A stretch of 64,000 bases of DNA. It comes from CAYPPG01 sp964412555. Lineage in GTDB: Bacteria; Hinthialibacterota; Hinthialibacteria; Hinthialibacterales; Hinthialibacteraceae. Shown piece by piece: positions 25,030 through 34,046 of the stretch. The notes beneath the pieces were generated by a model. It was given only the letters and a program-made list of their open reading frames with translations. It did not search any database and had not been told where the DNA came from. Where the stretch lies: positions 130,656 through 194,655 of the forward strand of contig CAYPPG010000005.1 of the NCBI GenBank assembly GCA_964412555.1, written 5' to 3'. Numbering within the stretch: position 1 is the stretch's first letter; each line of letters starts with the position of its first letter. The position numbers and the translations under genes were made by a program.

Positions 25030-27633
25030 ATGTTCAGGATCGTTTTATGTTGGACTGTTGCATTTTTTTGCATTTCTCCCGTTTTTTCTGCCGAATCAAT
25101 TCCCTCCCCTGAGGATTTTCTCGGTTATGAGGTGGGAGCGGATTTCAAACTTGCGCATTGGAGAACCATCGATGAATATTTTCGCTTGGTAGGTCAAAAG
25201 TCGGACCGGGTACTCGTGGAAGATATCGGACCAACAACGGAAGGCAATTCGTATCTTATTGCGACTATTTCTTCAGCTGATACATTGGAAAATATCGATC
25301 TATATAAGACGATACAGCGTAAACTGTCTCATCCGAACGAGATGGAGGCCGGCGAACGTGAAACCGTGTTAGAAGAAGCCAAAACTGTCATTCTTATTGC
25401 GTGTTCTCTTCATTCATCTGAAATCGGCGCTTCTCAAATGTCTTTGGAGTTGTTGTATCAATTGGCCACCGAGAATGATGAGCGAACGTTGGAAATTCTC
25501 GAAAACGACATCATTCTTTTGGTACCCTCGGCGAATCCGGATGGGATTGACAAAGTCATCGATTGGTATGAGAGCTCCTTGGGAAAACCATGGGAAGGGC
25601 AGGGAATGCCTTGGCTGTATCAAAAATATGTCGGCCATGATAACAATCGGGATTGGTTTATGATCACCCAAAGAGAAACGGAAATTCTCACTCGTGTGAT
25701 GTATCACGAATGGTATGCTTGTATTATTTATGATATACACCAGATGGGCAGTGGTGGTTGCCGTTTCTTTGTCCCGCCTTTTTTTGATCCGATCAATCCG
25801 AATGTCGATCCGCTGATTCATGAATCTTTGAAGCTGATTGGGGGACATATGTGCACTGAATTGGCGGAAGAGGGGAAGACAGGTGTCCTCACCAATGCCG
25901 TATACGATAATTGGTGGCATGGAGGGAATCGAACGACGCCCTATCGCCACAACATCGTAGGCTTACTGTCGGAAGCGGCATCCCCCCGGATCGCTTCTCC
26001 CATTTTTCAGAGAAAATCAGAATTGCGGGGGCATTCGCGCGGTTTGCCTCGTTATGTTCCGCAGGTGAATTTTCCTGATCCATGGGATGGCGGCTGGTGG
26101 CGGCTGCGGGATGTCGTCGAATATGAGGAAATTGCCTGTTATGCGTTGTTTACCGTAGGAGCACGGTATCGGGACCGCTTCAACCGGAATTATCTGGAAA
26201 TGAACGAAAAAGCAATTCGTCTGGGGAAAGAAGTGCCGCCCTATGCCTATATTGTTCCGAAGGATCAGCGTGATTTGCCGACGGCGGAGCGACTGTTACA
26301 GATTCTGGAATTGGGGGGAGTCGAAATCAAAGAGGCGAATGAATCGTTTACCGCTGATGGGATTTCCTATGATGAGGGAACGTACATTATCTATACGTCT
26401 CAACCGTATCGGAATCATATTCGGGATTTATTGGAACCACAGGATTATCCGGACCGCTATCAGTATCCCGGCGGGCCTGCGGAACCGCCTTATGACGTGG
26501 CGGGTTGGACATTGTCCTATCAGATGAATGTAAAGGTTGTTCCAGTGCAGAGTTCCTTTGAAACAAGCACGTCTACTGCCGATCTTACGGACTTTAGTGA
26601 AGGGGATGTTACCGGCAGCGGCTCTGTCTATGTATCCAAAAACCAAACCACCAATGATTTCATTTTGTTGAATCGTTCTTTCTCGGAGGGAATCCCCACT
26701 TATGTTGCGACAAGGACGATGAAGCTCAAGAATGATAATGCTGCGATCGAAGAAGGATCGTTGCTTTGGGCGCCGACGAATTCCTCACAACAATCTGAAT
26801 TGAACCGTTGGATCCGCGATTTGGGGCTTCAACTTGAACGGTATACGGTTTCTCTTTCAGATTCCTCTCTCACCAAATTGGTCAAACCGTGCGTGGCTCT
26901 CTATCATCCGTGGGCGGCGAGTATGGATGAGGGTTGGACGCGGTTCGTTCTGGAGCAATTCGAATTCGATTATGATTGGCTGTATAACGCTGATGTGCGC
27001 GCCGGTAATTTGATAGACCGCTATAACGTTATTCTCATTCCTGATCTCGGAAGCGGAACCATTCTCAACGGAATGGCGGAAGGGACAACCGCTCCGGAAT
27101 ATGCCGGCGGAATCGGAGATTTGGGCGTTATGCATTTACAAGACTTTGTTGAAAGTGGCGGAACATTGCTCTGTTTGGATACCTCGACCTCCTTTGCGAT
27201 TCGTTATTTCGACCTGCCGGTCAAGAACGCGCTCTCCGGCTTGAAACGGAGTGACTTTTTCTGCCCCGGTTCGATTCTACGGATCAATTTGAATACCGAT
27301 TCGACGGTAGCCTATGGAATGGAAAAACGATCTCCCGCATATTTTGCCCGTTCCTATGCATTTGAGGTTGAGAATAACTCAAATGATAAAAATTCCTTGA
27401 AACCCAAGATTCAGACACCGGAGATTGTGGCTGCCTATGACGATACGGTCACCATGTTGAGCGGCTGGATTTTAGGAGCACATCATCTCCATAACAAAGC
27501 GGCGATTCTGTCGGTTCCCTATGGTGAGGGAAAGATCGTGTTGTACGGTTTCCGGGTGCAGCATCGTGCGCAACCGCATGGAACGTTCCGGTTGTTGTTC
27601 AATGGGATCGTTTTCGGCGGTTCTTCTCTTTGA
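25030..27633 (+). CDS. Secreted M14-family zinc peptidase with amidotransferase-like tail
   Basis: A signal peptide (1-20) precedes a zinc carboxypeptidase fold. Zinc ligands are His128 and Glu131 in LHSSEIG and His237 in YDIHQMG; the substrate-side VPSANPDG is present. The C-terminal half resembles a class-I glutamine-amidotransferase-like fold lacking a nucleophile (YNVILIPDLGSGT, then LQDFVESGGTLLCLD), a combination known in M14 proteins of several Gram-negative phyla. It likely acts in the periplasm or outside on peptides or peptidoglycan stems. AAGGAG lies 8 nt before ATG, and a TATAAT (24,998-25,003) without a good -35 lies upstream. The glycosyltransferase-like gene follows 15 nt later. 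Confidence 0.83.
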   Translation: MFRIVLCWTVAFFCISPVFSAESIPSPEDFLGYEVGADFKLAHWRTIDEYFRLVGQKSDRVLVEDIGPTTEGNSYLIATISSADTLENIDLYKTIQRKLSHPNEMEAGERETVLEEAKTVILIACSLHSSEIGASQMSLELLYQLATENDERTLEILENDIILLVPSANPDGIDKVIDWYESSLGKPWEGQGMPWLYQKYVGHDNNRDWFMITQRETEILTRVMYHEWYACIIYDIHQMGSGGCRFFVPPFFDPINPNVDPLIHESLKLIGGHMCTELAEEGKTGVLTNAVYDNWWHGGNRTTPYRHNIVGLLSEAASPRIASPIFQRKSELRGHSRGLPRYVPQVNFPDPWDGGWWRLRDVVEYEEIACYALFTVGARYRDRFNRNYLEMNEKAIRLGKEVPPYAYIVPKDQRDLPTAERLLQILELGGVEIKEANESFTADGISYDEGTYIIYTSQPYRNHIRDLLEPQDYPDRYQYPGGPAEPPYDVAGWTLSYQMNVKVVPVQSSFETSTSTADLTDFSEGDVTGSGSVYVSKNQTTNDFILLNRSFSEGIPTYVATRTMKLKNDNAAIEEGSLLWAPTNSSQQSELNRWIRDLGLQLERYTVSLSDSSLTKLVKPCVALYHPWAASMDEGWTRFVLEQFEFDYDWLYNADVRAGNLIDRYNVILIPDLGSGTILNGMAEGTTAPEYAGGIGDLGVMHLQDFVESGGTLLCLDTSTSFAIRYFDLPVKNALSGLKRSDFFCPGSILRINLNTDSTVAYGMEKRSPAYFARSYAFEVENNSNDKNSLKPKIQTPEIVAAYDDTVTMLSGWILGAHHLHNKAAILSVPYGEGKIVLYGFRVQHRAQPHGTFRLLFNGIVFGGSSL

Positions 27634-27648
27634 TGGAGATCATACTGT

Positions 27649-28653
27649 ATGCTTGATCCTTCTAACACCTTCATGATTGTTCCCGCCTGGTTTTCGAATG
27701 AAGTGAAAAAGGAGGAGATCGACCGCCTTTTCACATTGACTTTTGAAGGCGCCAGTCGAATTGCGCCTCCGGAGAATCAATTTTTGTATCTCGACGGTAT
27801 AGACCGGCTGCAGCTTGTTGCAGAACGAGTTTTATCCGAACTCTCTCTTCCGGTCACTATCGAAAACGCTCAAATGAATCGCGGCAAAGGCGCTGGCGTG
27901 TTGACGGGATTGCAAAAAGGTTTGGAAAAAGATTCCATCCAGTGGTTTGCCGTTCGGGACGCGGATGGAGATCATCGTGTCGAAGATTTTACCGGTTTGG
28001 CAGAGGCCGGGCGGCAGATCGAGAAGGAGTGCGGGGACGTGCCGATTCTGGTTGTCGGAGGACGCTATCATCTCGAACCGCCGTTGTCTCTTTACCGTGC
28101 GATGTATGAAAAAATCTTGAATGCCTGTATTGAATCAGCGCTTCATTTTACCTTGGCCAAGCAGAACTATTTTCCCATGCGCAGTTATTTTTGCCAATAT
28201 CGTCCGTATCCGGATTTGCAGTCGGGCTATAAGTTGTATAATCGGAAAGCCGCCGAACTGGCTGTACAAGGATTCGAGAGCGATGAAGAGAACCAATTCG
28301 AGTTGCTGCGCTGGGGCGCGGAAATTGTTCCGTATGTGTGGAATGTGCTTCATCGTGCGGTCATCGGAGAAAAATTACGCTCCACCTATCGCGAACAACC
28401 GGTGACGGCGTATGGCTCGATCAAACGGGCGGAATTTTACGCTCAGAAGTTGGTTTGGGTCTTTCGGACTTGTGAGATCTCGATGTGGAACGCAGCCCGG
28501 ATGTTGGATGGAGAACTGGCGTATGTTCCTCTTATGTTCGATGCGATGGGGAAGATGGAACTGATGGCGTTTCGGAGAAAAGTGCTCGAACCACTGCGGA
28601 GGCGGGAGGCGGATGACGTGCCTTCGTTTCGAGAGGGAGTGAGATTTTTTTGA
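27649..28653 (+). CDS. Putative GT-A (family 2-like) glycosyltransferase
   Basis: The frame resembles GT2-like enzymes: an opening MIVPAWFSNE strand, GKGAGVLTGLQKGL like the KGxAxxxG segment of polyprenyl-phosphate sugar transferases, and RDADGDHR (103-110), a DxD-type metal and sugar-nucleotide site. The later part (YPDLQSGYKLYNRKAAEL) matches the acceptor region QSGFK/R of GT2 enzymes. No membrane helix is visible, so it is probably cytoplasmic. GGAG lies 10 nt before ATG. It directly follows the M14 peptidase gene and is probably co-transcribed. The fold is a motif-based inference; the substrate is unknown. Confidence 0.55.
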   Translation: MLDPSNTFMIVPAWFSNEVKKEEIDRLFTLTFEGASRIAPPENQFLYLDGIDRLQLVAERVLSELSLPVTIENAQMNRGKGAGVLTGLQKGLEKDSIQWFAVRDADGDHRVEDFTGLAEAGRQIEKECGDVPILVVGGRYHLEPPLSLYRAMYEKILNACIESALHFTLAKQNYFPMRSYFCQYRPYPDLQSGYKLYNRKAAELAVQGFESDEENQFELLRWGAEIVPYVWNVLHRAVIGEKLRSTYREQPVTAYGSIKRAEFYAQKLVWVFRTCEISMWNAARMLDGELAYVPLMFDAMGKMELMAFRRKVLEPLRRREADDVPSFREGVRFF

Positions 28654-28788
28654 TCGAAAGTTGTTTCCTACCGAATTTCAATCATATGTGAAGTAATCTC
28701 GGGGATGGTATGAAGTTTTTTGTCATTTGTTAATGAAATTGCTTGAAAGAATTTTGTAGTATATTTGTATCCAATAGTATAAGCAATT

Positions 28789-28995
28789 TTATCCCCATTC
28801 ACTTCTTATATCGTTTTGAAATTGTAAAGGATCAAGAGGAATTTCAATAGTGTTGTTGTATTTTTTTAAATCCATGGTTGGGAATTCGTTGTTGTTTTTC
28901 ATCAAATATTTTATATCCTGCCAATCCTTGTAATCGATGATTACGGCGACAGGATTCATTTTGTCATCAGTAATGTATTTTTTCTTTATATTCAT
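28789..28995 (-). CDS. Small antitoxin-like protein (Phd/YefM-like N-terminus)
   Basis: This 68-residue protein opens with KKKYITDDKMNPVAVIIDYKDWQDI. The pattern of a strand, a turn with an acidic/Asn-Pro-Val-Ala-V core and a helix beginning DYKDW resembles the N-terminus of Phd/YefM antitoxins and their orphan relatives. The C-terminal half (KYNNTIEIPLDPLQFQND) is not recognised. No toxin-sized gene adjoins: the neighbours are a convergent glycosyltransferase and a secreted protein. It may be an orphan antitoxin or a decayed module. The local DNA is AT-rich compared with its neighbours. Confidence 0.5.
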   Translation of the reverse strand: MNIKKKYITDDKMNPVAVIIDYKDWQDIKYLMKNNNEFPTMDLKKYNNTIEIPLDPLQFQNDIRSEWG

Positions 28996-29086
28996 GTTTC
29001 ACTTCTTTCATGTTTTACATGCTATTGATCCAATATTATAGCATAACTCGGATGTTTTTGACAGATATACTCTTATATATGATGAA

Positions 29087-30040
29087 TTATTTTATACGTT
29101 TTGTATCTTGAACAAATTGTTGAAAATAGTTCATTGAGCGATCCTCTGTCATTTTTCTTTCAATGATCAGCCGATACGAAGCATGAGCGATTTCGTTTTC
29201 CCTTATATTGTTTCCAAACAACGAAAAATAAACCGAATTATGCCCAGCGATGCCGTCCGGTGGAGTCATATCATAGGGCATTTCCACGGCGAAACAGTCT
29301 TGCGGCCGGGACATGAGTAGGATATCAATCCCGTTCTTCTCATCCCGTTTTATGCAGAACGGATATTCATAAAATTTCCCAACGGAAAAATGAACCGGAT
29401 GCGGCCCGTGTTCCCACCGGCCGTCGAAAATCATTTGGCAGGCTTCCCGATCACGAGGGAAAGCGAGGTACGTGTCGATGGTGAACGGATTGACCGTTAC
29501 GGGCATAAAGTAAGGTTCTTTATTGGTATGCAGCGTCGGTTTGACATACATATAGGTTTTAAAATTACTGTTGAAATAGGATGAGAGAAACACTTCGAAT
29601 TTGGGGAGATTTGTTTCTGCTTTGACAATCGTCTCCAAATCGAGTGTCGTGGGAGACTTCCAACGGTAAATCGCGGTCATTTCAAAAGGATGCTCTTCAC
29701 GCGGAGGCCAGGTAATTTCAACGCCGCCATCCGGGAGCCGTTTCGAAGTTTTCGGCCAAGCTCGGGCGGAATCCCCGAAACGGTGATTGCTCGTGAAAAT
29801 CCGGTAGTAGCTGAGGATTCCCGGATTGTTTTTTCCATAAGCGAGTTCCAAGCCGGTTTCTTTGTCGATGAGAGTCGGGATTCCTTGGGATGGATCGTCG
29901 GCACGAAGTTGTCCTTTGAGCGCACCGGTATCAAAACTATAAAAGCCGTTTCCCATCGATTGGAATGAAAGTTCAGCACATTGAACCGACACTGCAAATA
30001 TAAGAAAACAGTAAGAGATGAACAGATAAAAAAATGTCAT
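29087..30040 (-). CDS. Secreted protein of unknown function
   Basis: A signal peptide (about 1-20, FYLFISYCFLIFAVSVQCA) is followed by a beta-rich protein with many aromatic residues (SFDTGALKGQLRADDPSQG, GVEITWPPREEHPFEMTAIY). The architecture is like the bacterial aldose-epimerase-like or beta-sandwich proteins common in PVC carbohydrate loci, but I cannot name a family. ATG 30,040 gives a clean signal peptide and GGGAG 5 nt upstream; the frame extends 34 codons further without support. Its neighbour is the HigBA-like module. A role in carbohydrate use is suggested only by the genes at 30.9-35.3 kb. Confidence 0.6.
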   Translation of the reverse strand: MTFFYLFISYCFLIFAVSVQCAELSFQSMGNGFYSFDTGALKGQLRADDPSQGIPTLIDKETGLELAYGKNNPGILSYYRIFTSNHRFGDSARAWPKTSKRLPDGGVEITWPPREEHPFEMTAIYRWKSPTTLDLETIVKAETNLPKFEVFLSSYFNSNFKTYMYVKPTLHTNKEPYFMPVTVNPFTIDTYLAFPRDREACQMIFDGRWEHGPHPVHFSVGKFYEYPFCIKRDEKNGIDILLMSRPQDCFAVEMPYDMTPPDGIAGHNSVYFSLFGNNIRENEIAHASYRLIIERKMTEDRSMNYFQQFVQDTKRIK

Positions 30041-30145
30041 GGTTGCTCCCTTTTCGTGGAATAGTATTTTTTCTGACTGAAACGGAGATAATTGTTGAGT
30101 AAAAAAAAGTTTGGCTATCCATATGTATGCAAGATGAATCAACGG

Positions 30146-30478
30146 CTATTCGCTTTGTATTTCATCCCCGATGTTCCGAAATTGAGTAATGCGAACCGGC
30201 GCATGATCCGGAAAGCGAGCGATGATGTCCAATGTCCCCCCCATGGCTTCGATGAAAGAGCGCAGTGTGCTGACATACATATCCGTACGCCGTTCCAGTT
30301 TCGAGACCGCTGCTTGGTTGACTTTTAGTCGCTTGGCAACCGCTTCCTGAGAACTTTTTTTAGCCTTCCGCAGTTCCTGCAGGGTTTTTTCCTCTTCGAT
30401 CAATTCCCGCGTTCGAGCTGCTATGAGTTCTTGTTCCTCGATCGGGAGTTTACTGATATATTCATCTAATGTAATCAT
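30146..30478 (-). CDS. XRE-family antitoxin (HigA-like)
   Basis: A 110-residue DNA-binding protein with a central helix-turn-helix: SSQEAVAKRLKVNQAAVSKL carries the Q-x3-A-x3-V-x-Q-x2-V-S-x-L pattern, followed by MYVSTLRSFIEAMGGTLDI, the typical end of HigA-type regulators. It would neutralise the toxin encoded just upstream and repress the operon. The start codon overlaps the toxin stop by 4 nt, indicating coupled translation. The toxin-first order is typical for HigBA. Confidence 0.85.
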   Translation of the reverse strand: MITLDEYISKLPIEEQELIAARTRELIEEEKTLQELRKAKKSSQEAVAKRLKVNQAAVSKLERRTDMYVSTLRSFIEAMGGTLDIIARFPDHAPVRITQFRNIGDEIQSE

Positions 30479-30831
30479 CTTTTCTCCTCCATTTTCTCTA
30501 AATGACGTTTAAACCGTTCTTCAGCAATTTGGATGTTTTTTTCATACCAACGTTTCTCGCCTTGTTTTTCCCCACCGACTAACAATACAGCTCTGCGGAC
30601 CGGATCGAAGGCAAACAATATTCTCCATGGATCACCTTTGTATTGGATACGCAATTCTTTCAAATTCGAAATCTTCGAAGACTTAATTGTATTGACTAAA
30701 GGGCGACCGAGAGATGGACCGTGTTGTTTCAATAATTGGGATTTTGACACTACCTCCCGGCGAAGACCTACCTCTTGTTGATCCAGCCATCTTTCGAAAT
30801 CAATATCAAGAAGAACAATCCATTCAATCAT
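30475..30831 (-). CDS. HigB-like toxin (phage-derived Gp49/RelE superfamily)
   Basis: A 118-residue protein with the core of the Gp49-like HigB family: LKQHGPSLGRPLVNTI, LKELRIQYKGDPWRILFAFDP and AVLLVGGEKQGEKRWYEKNI. These ribonucleases cleave mRNA at the ribosome. The Arg in LRI, Arg in WRILF and a late Lys-rich helix are conserved positions in the fold. It is the first gene of a two-gene unit with the XRE antitoxin. It is intact as far as can be seen. Confidence 0.85.
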   Translation of the reverse strand: MIEWIVLLDIDFERWLDQQEVGLRREVVSKSQLLKQHGPSLGRPLVNTIKSSKISNLKELRIQYKGDPWRILFAFDPVRRAVLLVGGEKQGEKRWYEKNIQIAEERFKRHLEKMEEKR

Positions 30832-30902
30832 AAGTATATTCCTTTAATGGAATATCGGGTAGAGGTTTTAATCTCTTTTTGGGGTATTGAAAAAGATAAA
30901 TC

Positions 30903-32900
30903 CTATTCGATTACTAATACACTATACACATGAACTCTCGGGATTTTCACCGTCAATACACCCTCTTCCCAGGTTTGTTGCAGTCGACGATTTCTAGGAA
31001 CCGCCGTAATTTTGTTGGGCTTTTCTTCCATGTTTAATTTTATCGTAATTGGTCCGACGGTTGGGACAAAATCGATAATCCCGTAGCGATCAGAAACAGG
31101 CGCATTGGCGCGGTTCAGCAGATGGACGCTCAGTTTCCCGTTTTGGGTTTTCCGCAGCGCGACATCGATGCACGGTGGAGCCTCGACTTGTATGGCAGGA
31201 TTTGCAAAGAGTAGGTGGGTGATTTTCCCGATGAATTCGCGTAAATACGGGTGATGAGAGCGGTAAAAATCGAGGGCGATAGGTCCGTAGACTGCTCCGA
31301 TTTTCCCTTTCCCTACTTCATTCAGTGTGGCGGCGATTACACCGTTCTTACGGGTGTCCCGATTCGGATAACGGTAACCGGCCGCTTTAGCTGATGTCAA
31401 TTCGACTTTCTGCCATTCGCCGTTTGCGTTTACCGGGCCGGATGGAGCCTTCAATTCTGCACGAACATTTTCAGGTTTACCCACGAAATCAACACCGGTC
31501 ACCGATGCGAACAAACGAGCGCATCGTTCTCCGAGGAGGAGCAGATTCCCGCCTTTTTCAACATATTCTATTAACGACTCTTTGAATTCATCCGCTAACT
31601 TATAGGAATCGGGAATCACGACCAATGGAAATTCGCTTAAGCGAGGTTGTAATTGATGTTCTGCAAGAACATCGACCGAGTAGTGCAATTCCAGTAGGGC
31701 ATGAAGCGCGCCTTCGAGACTTTGCAGCTCACCCCCCCAGGGCGTGTAAACATTGTCGGAACTATCCCACATGGTTTCGCTGGAAAGAAGAAGAGCGGCT
31801 TGAGGGACAGAGGTGCTATTGTGGCTCACTTTTTGGTATTCCCGGCAAAAATCGGCTACCTGCCCAAGCGTTTCGATGATCGTCTCTTGAAGATATCCGG
31901 CCCGCGTCGGATTATTATAAATTTGAAAACCACCGCCCTGCATCAATACCACAGCCGCTTCCTGCTGCAATTGCACCGGCGTCTTCAGACTCCACCGTAA
32001 ATTTTCTCCTTTATTGAATCCCCATGCCATCAAATCCCACGGCATCCCTGTATTTGCGAGATAGCGCGCTTCAACTTGTGCACGGGCGACAGACTGGCCG
32101 GGGGAATAATCACCGGAAAGAAAATCCAAATCGCAGACAATCGGTTTGGGTGCGAAGGTGGTGTACATCCAATTGCTGGTGATCTGCAAATCGGGACGGA
32201 ATTCATGCAATGCGTCAATCCAAAGGCAAAGATAGCGCTCGAAATGCCGGCGGTGGAACATTTTCCATTCCAACCAATGCGGATCGGAAGACTTTTTCGG
32301 AGCCTCTTCGTATCCTGTTTCCTTTTTCCATTGTTCTAAGGCTGCCTCCGAATAATCCAATTTGGCCGACCAGCATTCGCCGTCAACCCACAGGCCATCC
32401 AGATCATATTTGGCGACAACCTCTTTGAGTTGTGGAATCAACAATTCATCCACATAAGGTCCAAATACGCTTGTTGCCCGATTGTCCGGTTTGCCTTCCG
32501 CATCGATACGCGCCCATTCCGGATGTTTCTCCACTGCAACACTATCCCACACGCCGGAAAAATGGATGAACAAACCGACATCGTGTTCTTGCGTGACCTT
32601 TCGCCATATGGCTAGCGAATCGTTGACGATGCCGGGGGAAGGCGTTCCCACTTCTGTCGGATATCCGGCATACCCTGCATGGCCTTTGCAGTCATATTGC
32701 ACATAATCAGGCCCGACACGGTTGAGTAATTTTTCGATCATCTCTTCTGTAATATCTTCTCCCAGTGAGGTATCGGTTTTTTGCGGATGCAAGTCAAAAT
32801 GAAGCCCGAAAAACGATTCGCTGCGCGGGATCGGATCTGCAACGCAGACCGACTGAAAACATAGACAAATGATAACCAATAAGACAAAAGACTTTTTCAT
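30903..32900 (-). CDS. Secreted glycoside-hydrolase-like protein (alpha-L-fucosidase-like)
   Basis: A signal peptide (about 1-21) precedes a TIM-barrel-like region with GPDYVQYDCKGHAGY, DVGLFIHFSGVWDS and KYDLDGLWVDGECW. The last, with Asp and Glu, resembles the nucleophile strand of GH29 fucosidases and related retaining enzymes. From about residue 380 a Rossmann-like segment (FPLVVIPDSYKLADEFKES, GGNLLLLGERCARLF) matches beta-galactosidase trimerisation or amidotransferase-like domains, then a beta-sandwich end. ATG 32,900 gives 665 residues, with AGGAG 7 nt upstream; the frame continues through an upstream repeat and is not coding there. Likely periplasmic or secreted; substrate inferred, not shown. 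Confidence 0.65.
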   Translation of the reverse strand: MKKSFVLLVIICLCFQSVCVADPIPRSESFFGLHFDLHPQKTDTSLGEDITEEMIEKLLNRVGPDYVQYDCKGHAGYAGYPTEVGTPSPGIVNDSLAIWRKVTQEHDVGLFIHFSGVWDSVAVEKHPEWARIDAEGKPDNRATSVFGPYVDELLIPQLKEVVAKYDLDGLWVDGECWSAKLDYSEAALEQWKKETGYEEAPKKSSDPHWLEWKMFHRRHFERYLCLWIDALHEFRPDLQITSNWMYTTFAPKPIVCDLDFLSGDYSPGQSVARAQVEARYLANTGMPWDLMAWGFNKGENLRWSLKTPVQLQQEAAVVLMQGGGFQIYNNPTRAGYLQETIIETLGQVADFCREYQKVSHNSTSVPQAALLLSSETMWDSSDNVYTPWGGELQSLEGALHALLELHYSVDVLAEHQLQPRLSEFPLVVIPDSYKLADEFKESLIEYVEKGGNLLLLGERCARLFASVTGVDFVGKPENVRAELKAPSGPVNANGEWQKVELTSAKAAGYRYPNRDTRKNGVIAATLNEVGKGKIGAVYGPIALDFYRSHHPYLREFIGKITHLLFANPAIQVEAPPCIDVALRKTQNGKLSVHLLNRANAPVSDRYGIIDFVPTVGPITIKLNMEEKPNKITAVPRNRRLQQTWEEGVLTVKIPRVHVYSVLVIE

Positions 32901-32982
32901 TGATTTTCTCCTGATCCAATCAAAATATATTTTATAAATATAAATATTATTGTTACATATCCATTTCCTGTTCGCGGGTAGA

Positions 32983-33000
32983 GCAGGCGTCCCTGCCTGC
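32983..33000. repeat. REP-like palindrome, CATCC-core family, copy 2
   Basis: GCAGGC and GCCTGC surround GTCCCT, a variant of GCGGGCATCCCTGCCCGC. It lies in the 146-bp gap between the sugar isomerase and the glycosidase gene. Confidence 0.7.
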
Positions 33001-33004
33001 ATCT

Positions 33005-33031
33005 GTAGGGCAAGCGAGGTACTTGCTCTAC
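33005..33031. repeat. Second hairpin type, GTAG...CTAC family
   Basis: GTAGGGCAAG (33,005-33,014) pairs with CTTGCTCTAC (33,022-33,031) around CGAGGTA. The loop and flank AAGCGAGGT echo AAGCGAAGT in the repeats at 37.36 kb. A run of nine C residues follows. Confidence 0.65.
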
Positions 33032-33046
33032 CCCCCCCCTTCTCCA

Positions 33047-33991
33047 TCATCGGGAAGCGAAAAATTGATCCACTGCTTGTTTCGCTTTGATACACGCTTC
33101 GTATGGATCGGGAATTTCCCATTCATCGACCATGAACCAACCGTCAAATCCCCCTTCATAGAGGGTTTTCAAAGACGCTTCCACATCGATGTGACCCTCG
33201 CCGGCTGGTACATGTTTCGACGTGCCCCCATCGCGCAGCGTGCCGTCGGTGTCGGTAAAATGAATGTATCCGATATTGTCGACACCGACTCGCTTTAGCA
33301 ATTCATGCGGATTGCCGGTCGAGCCGTTCATCAAGTCGAAATGGCTAGGATCGTAGATGATTTTTAATGACGGATGATCGGCTTGGGCGTGGATTCGTTG
33401 CAAATGTTCTTCCGTGTTGAACACGAAGGGGGGTTCGATTTCGAAAGCGGCGATAAGCCCCAACTCGGCTGCGATTTTTCCCGCTTCATGAAACGAAGCC
33501 GCCAGCCGCTCGATCGCTTCGTCAATGGTTTGTCCACGCAATCCGCCCCCTGGCCACATTCCCACACAATCACAACCGACAGACTTGGCAAACCGGGCAC
33601 GGTCCTGAAAACTGTTCAACCAATTCTTGCGTTCCTCTTCTTTCGGTGAAAAAGCTTGGCTGACTCCCAATTGAATGGAAAAGATTTGCTGGCCGAAACA
33701 ATCATACATATGCCGTAACGCGCGTATGCGATCGTTCTCATCGGCGGCAGGATATCCTCCCATGGGCCACCCTTCGACCAATTCGATGCCGGCAAATTCA
33801 TGGGTGGACGCAAAATCGAGAATCTCCCAAATTGGATAATTTTTGTTATATTTTCGCACTCCCGAGGCAAATCCATTTAAGCCAATGGCCATCTTCCATT
33901 TTTGAGGGGGTGTGCCGGCCACTGTGACTTTGGAAACCAACGGCAGTGCCATTGCACTTCCTATAATCTGAATAGCAGTTCGTCTTTGCAT
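33047..33991 (-). CDS. Sugar phosphate isomerase/epimerase-like TIM barrel, Tat-exported
   Basis: The 314-residue protein starts with a Tat-type leader (MQRRTAIQIIGSAMALPLV), then a xylose-isomerase-like/AP-endonuclease-2 barrel: GIELVEGWPMGGYPA, CVGMWPGGGLRG, AAFEIEPPFVFNTEEHL, IIYDPSHFDLMNGS, YIHFTDTDGTLRD and WFMVDEWE. The Glu, His, Asp and Glu in these strands are the family metal ligands. Such proteins epimerise or isomerise free sugars or inositols, and exported copies often sit beside Gfo/Idh/MocA enzymes, as here. It lies between palindromic repeats. Confidence 0.8.
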   Translation of the reverse strand: MQRRTAIQIIGSAMALPLVSKVTVAGTPPQKWKMAIGLNGFASGVRKYNKNYPIWEILDFASTHEFAGIELVEGWPMGGYPAADENDRIRALRHMYDCFGQQIFSIQLGVSQAFSPKEEERKNWLNSFQDRARFAKSVGCDCVGMWPGGGLRGQTIDEAIERLAASFHEAGKIAAELGLIAAFEIEPPFVFNTEEHLQRIHAQADHPSLKIIYDPSHFDLMNGSTGNPHELLKRVGVDNIGYIHFTDTDGTLRDGGTSKHVPAGEGHIDVEASLKTLYEGGFDGWFMVDEWEIPDPYEACIKAKQAVDQFFASR

Positions 33992-34023
33992 GATTTTTTA
34001 CCCTTGTTTCAAAATGTCGGAGC

Positions 34024-34041
34024 GCGGGCATCCCTGCCCGC
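34024..34041. repeat. REP-like palindrome, CATCC-core family, copy 3
   Basis: GCGGGCATCCCTGCCCGC is a perfect two-arm palindrome with the CATCCC core. It is flanked by CGGAGC and ATC, the same flanks as the copy at 36,236. It lies between the oxidoreductase and isomerase genes and just overlaps neither. Confidence 0.75.
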
Positions 34042-34046
34042 ATCTT

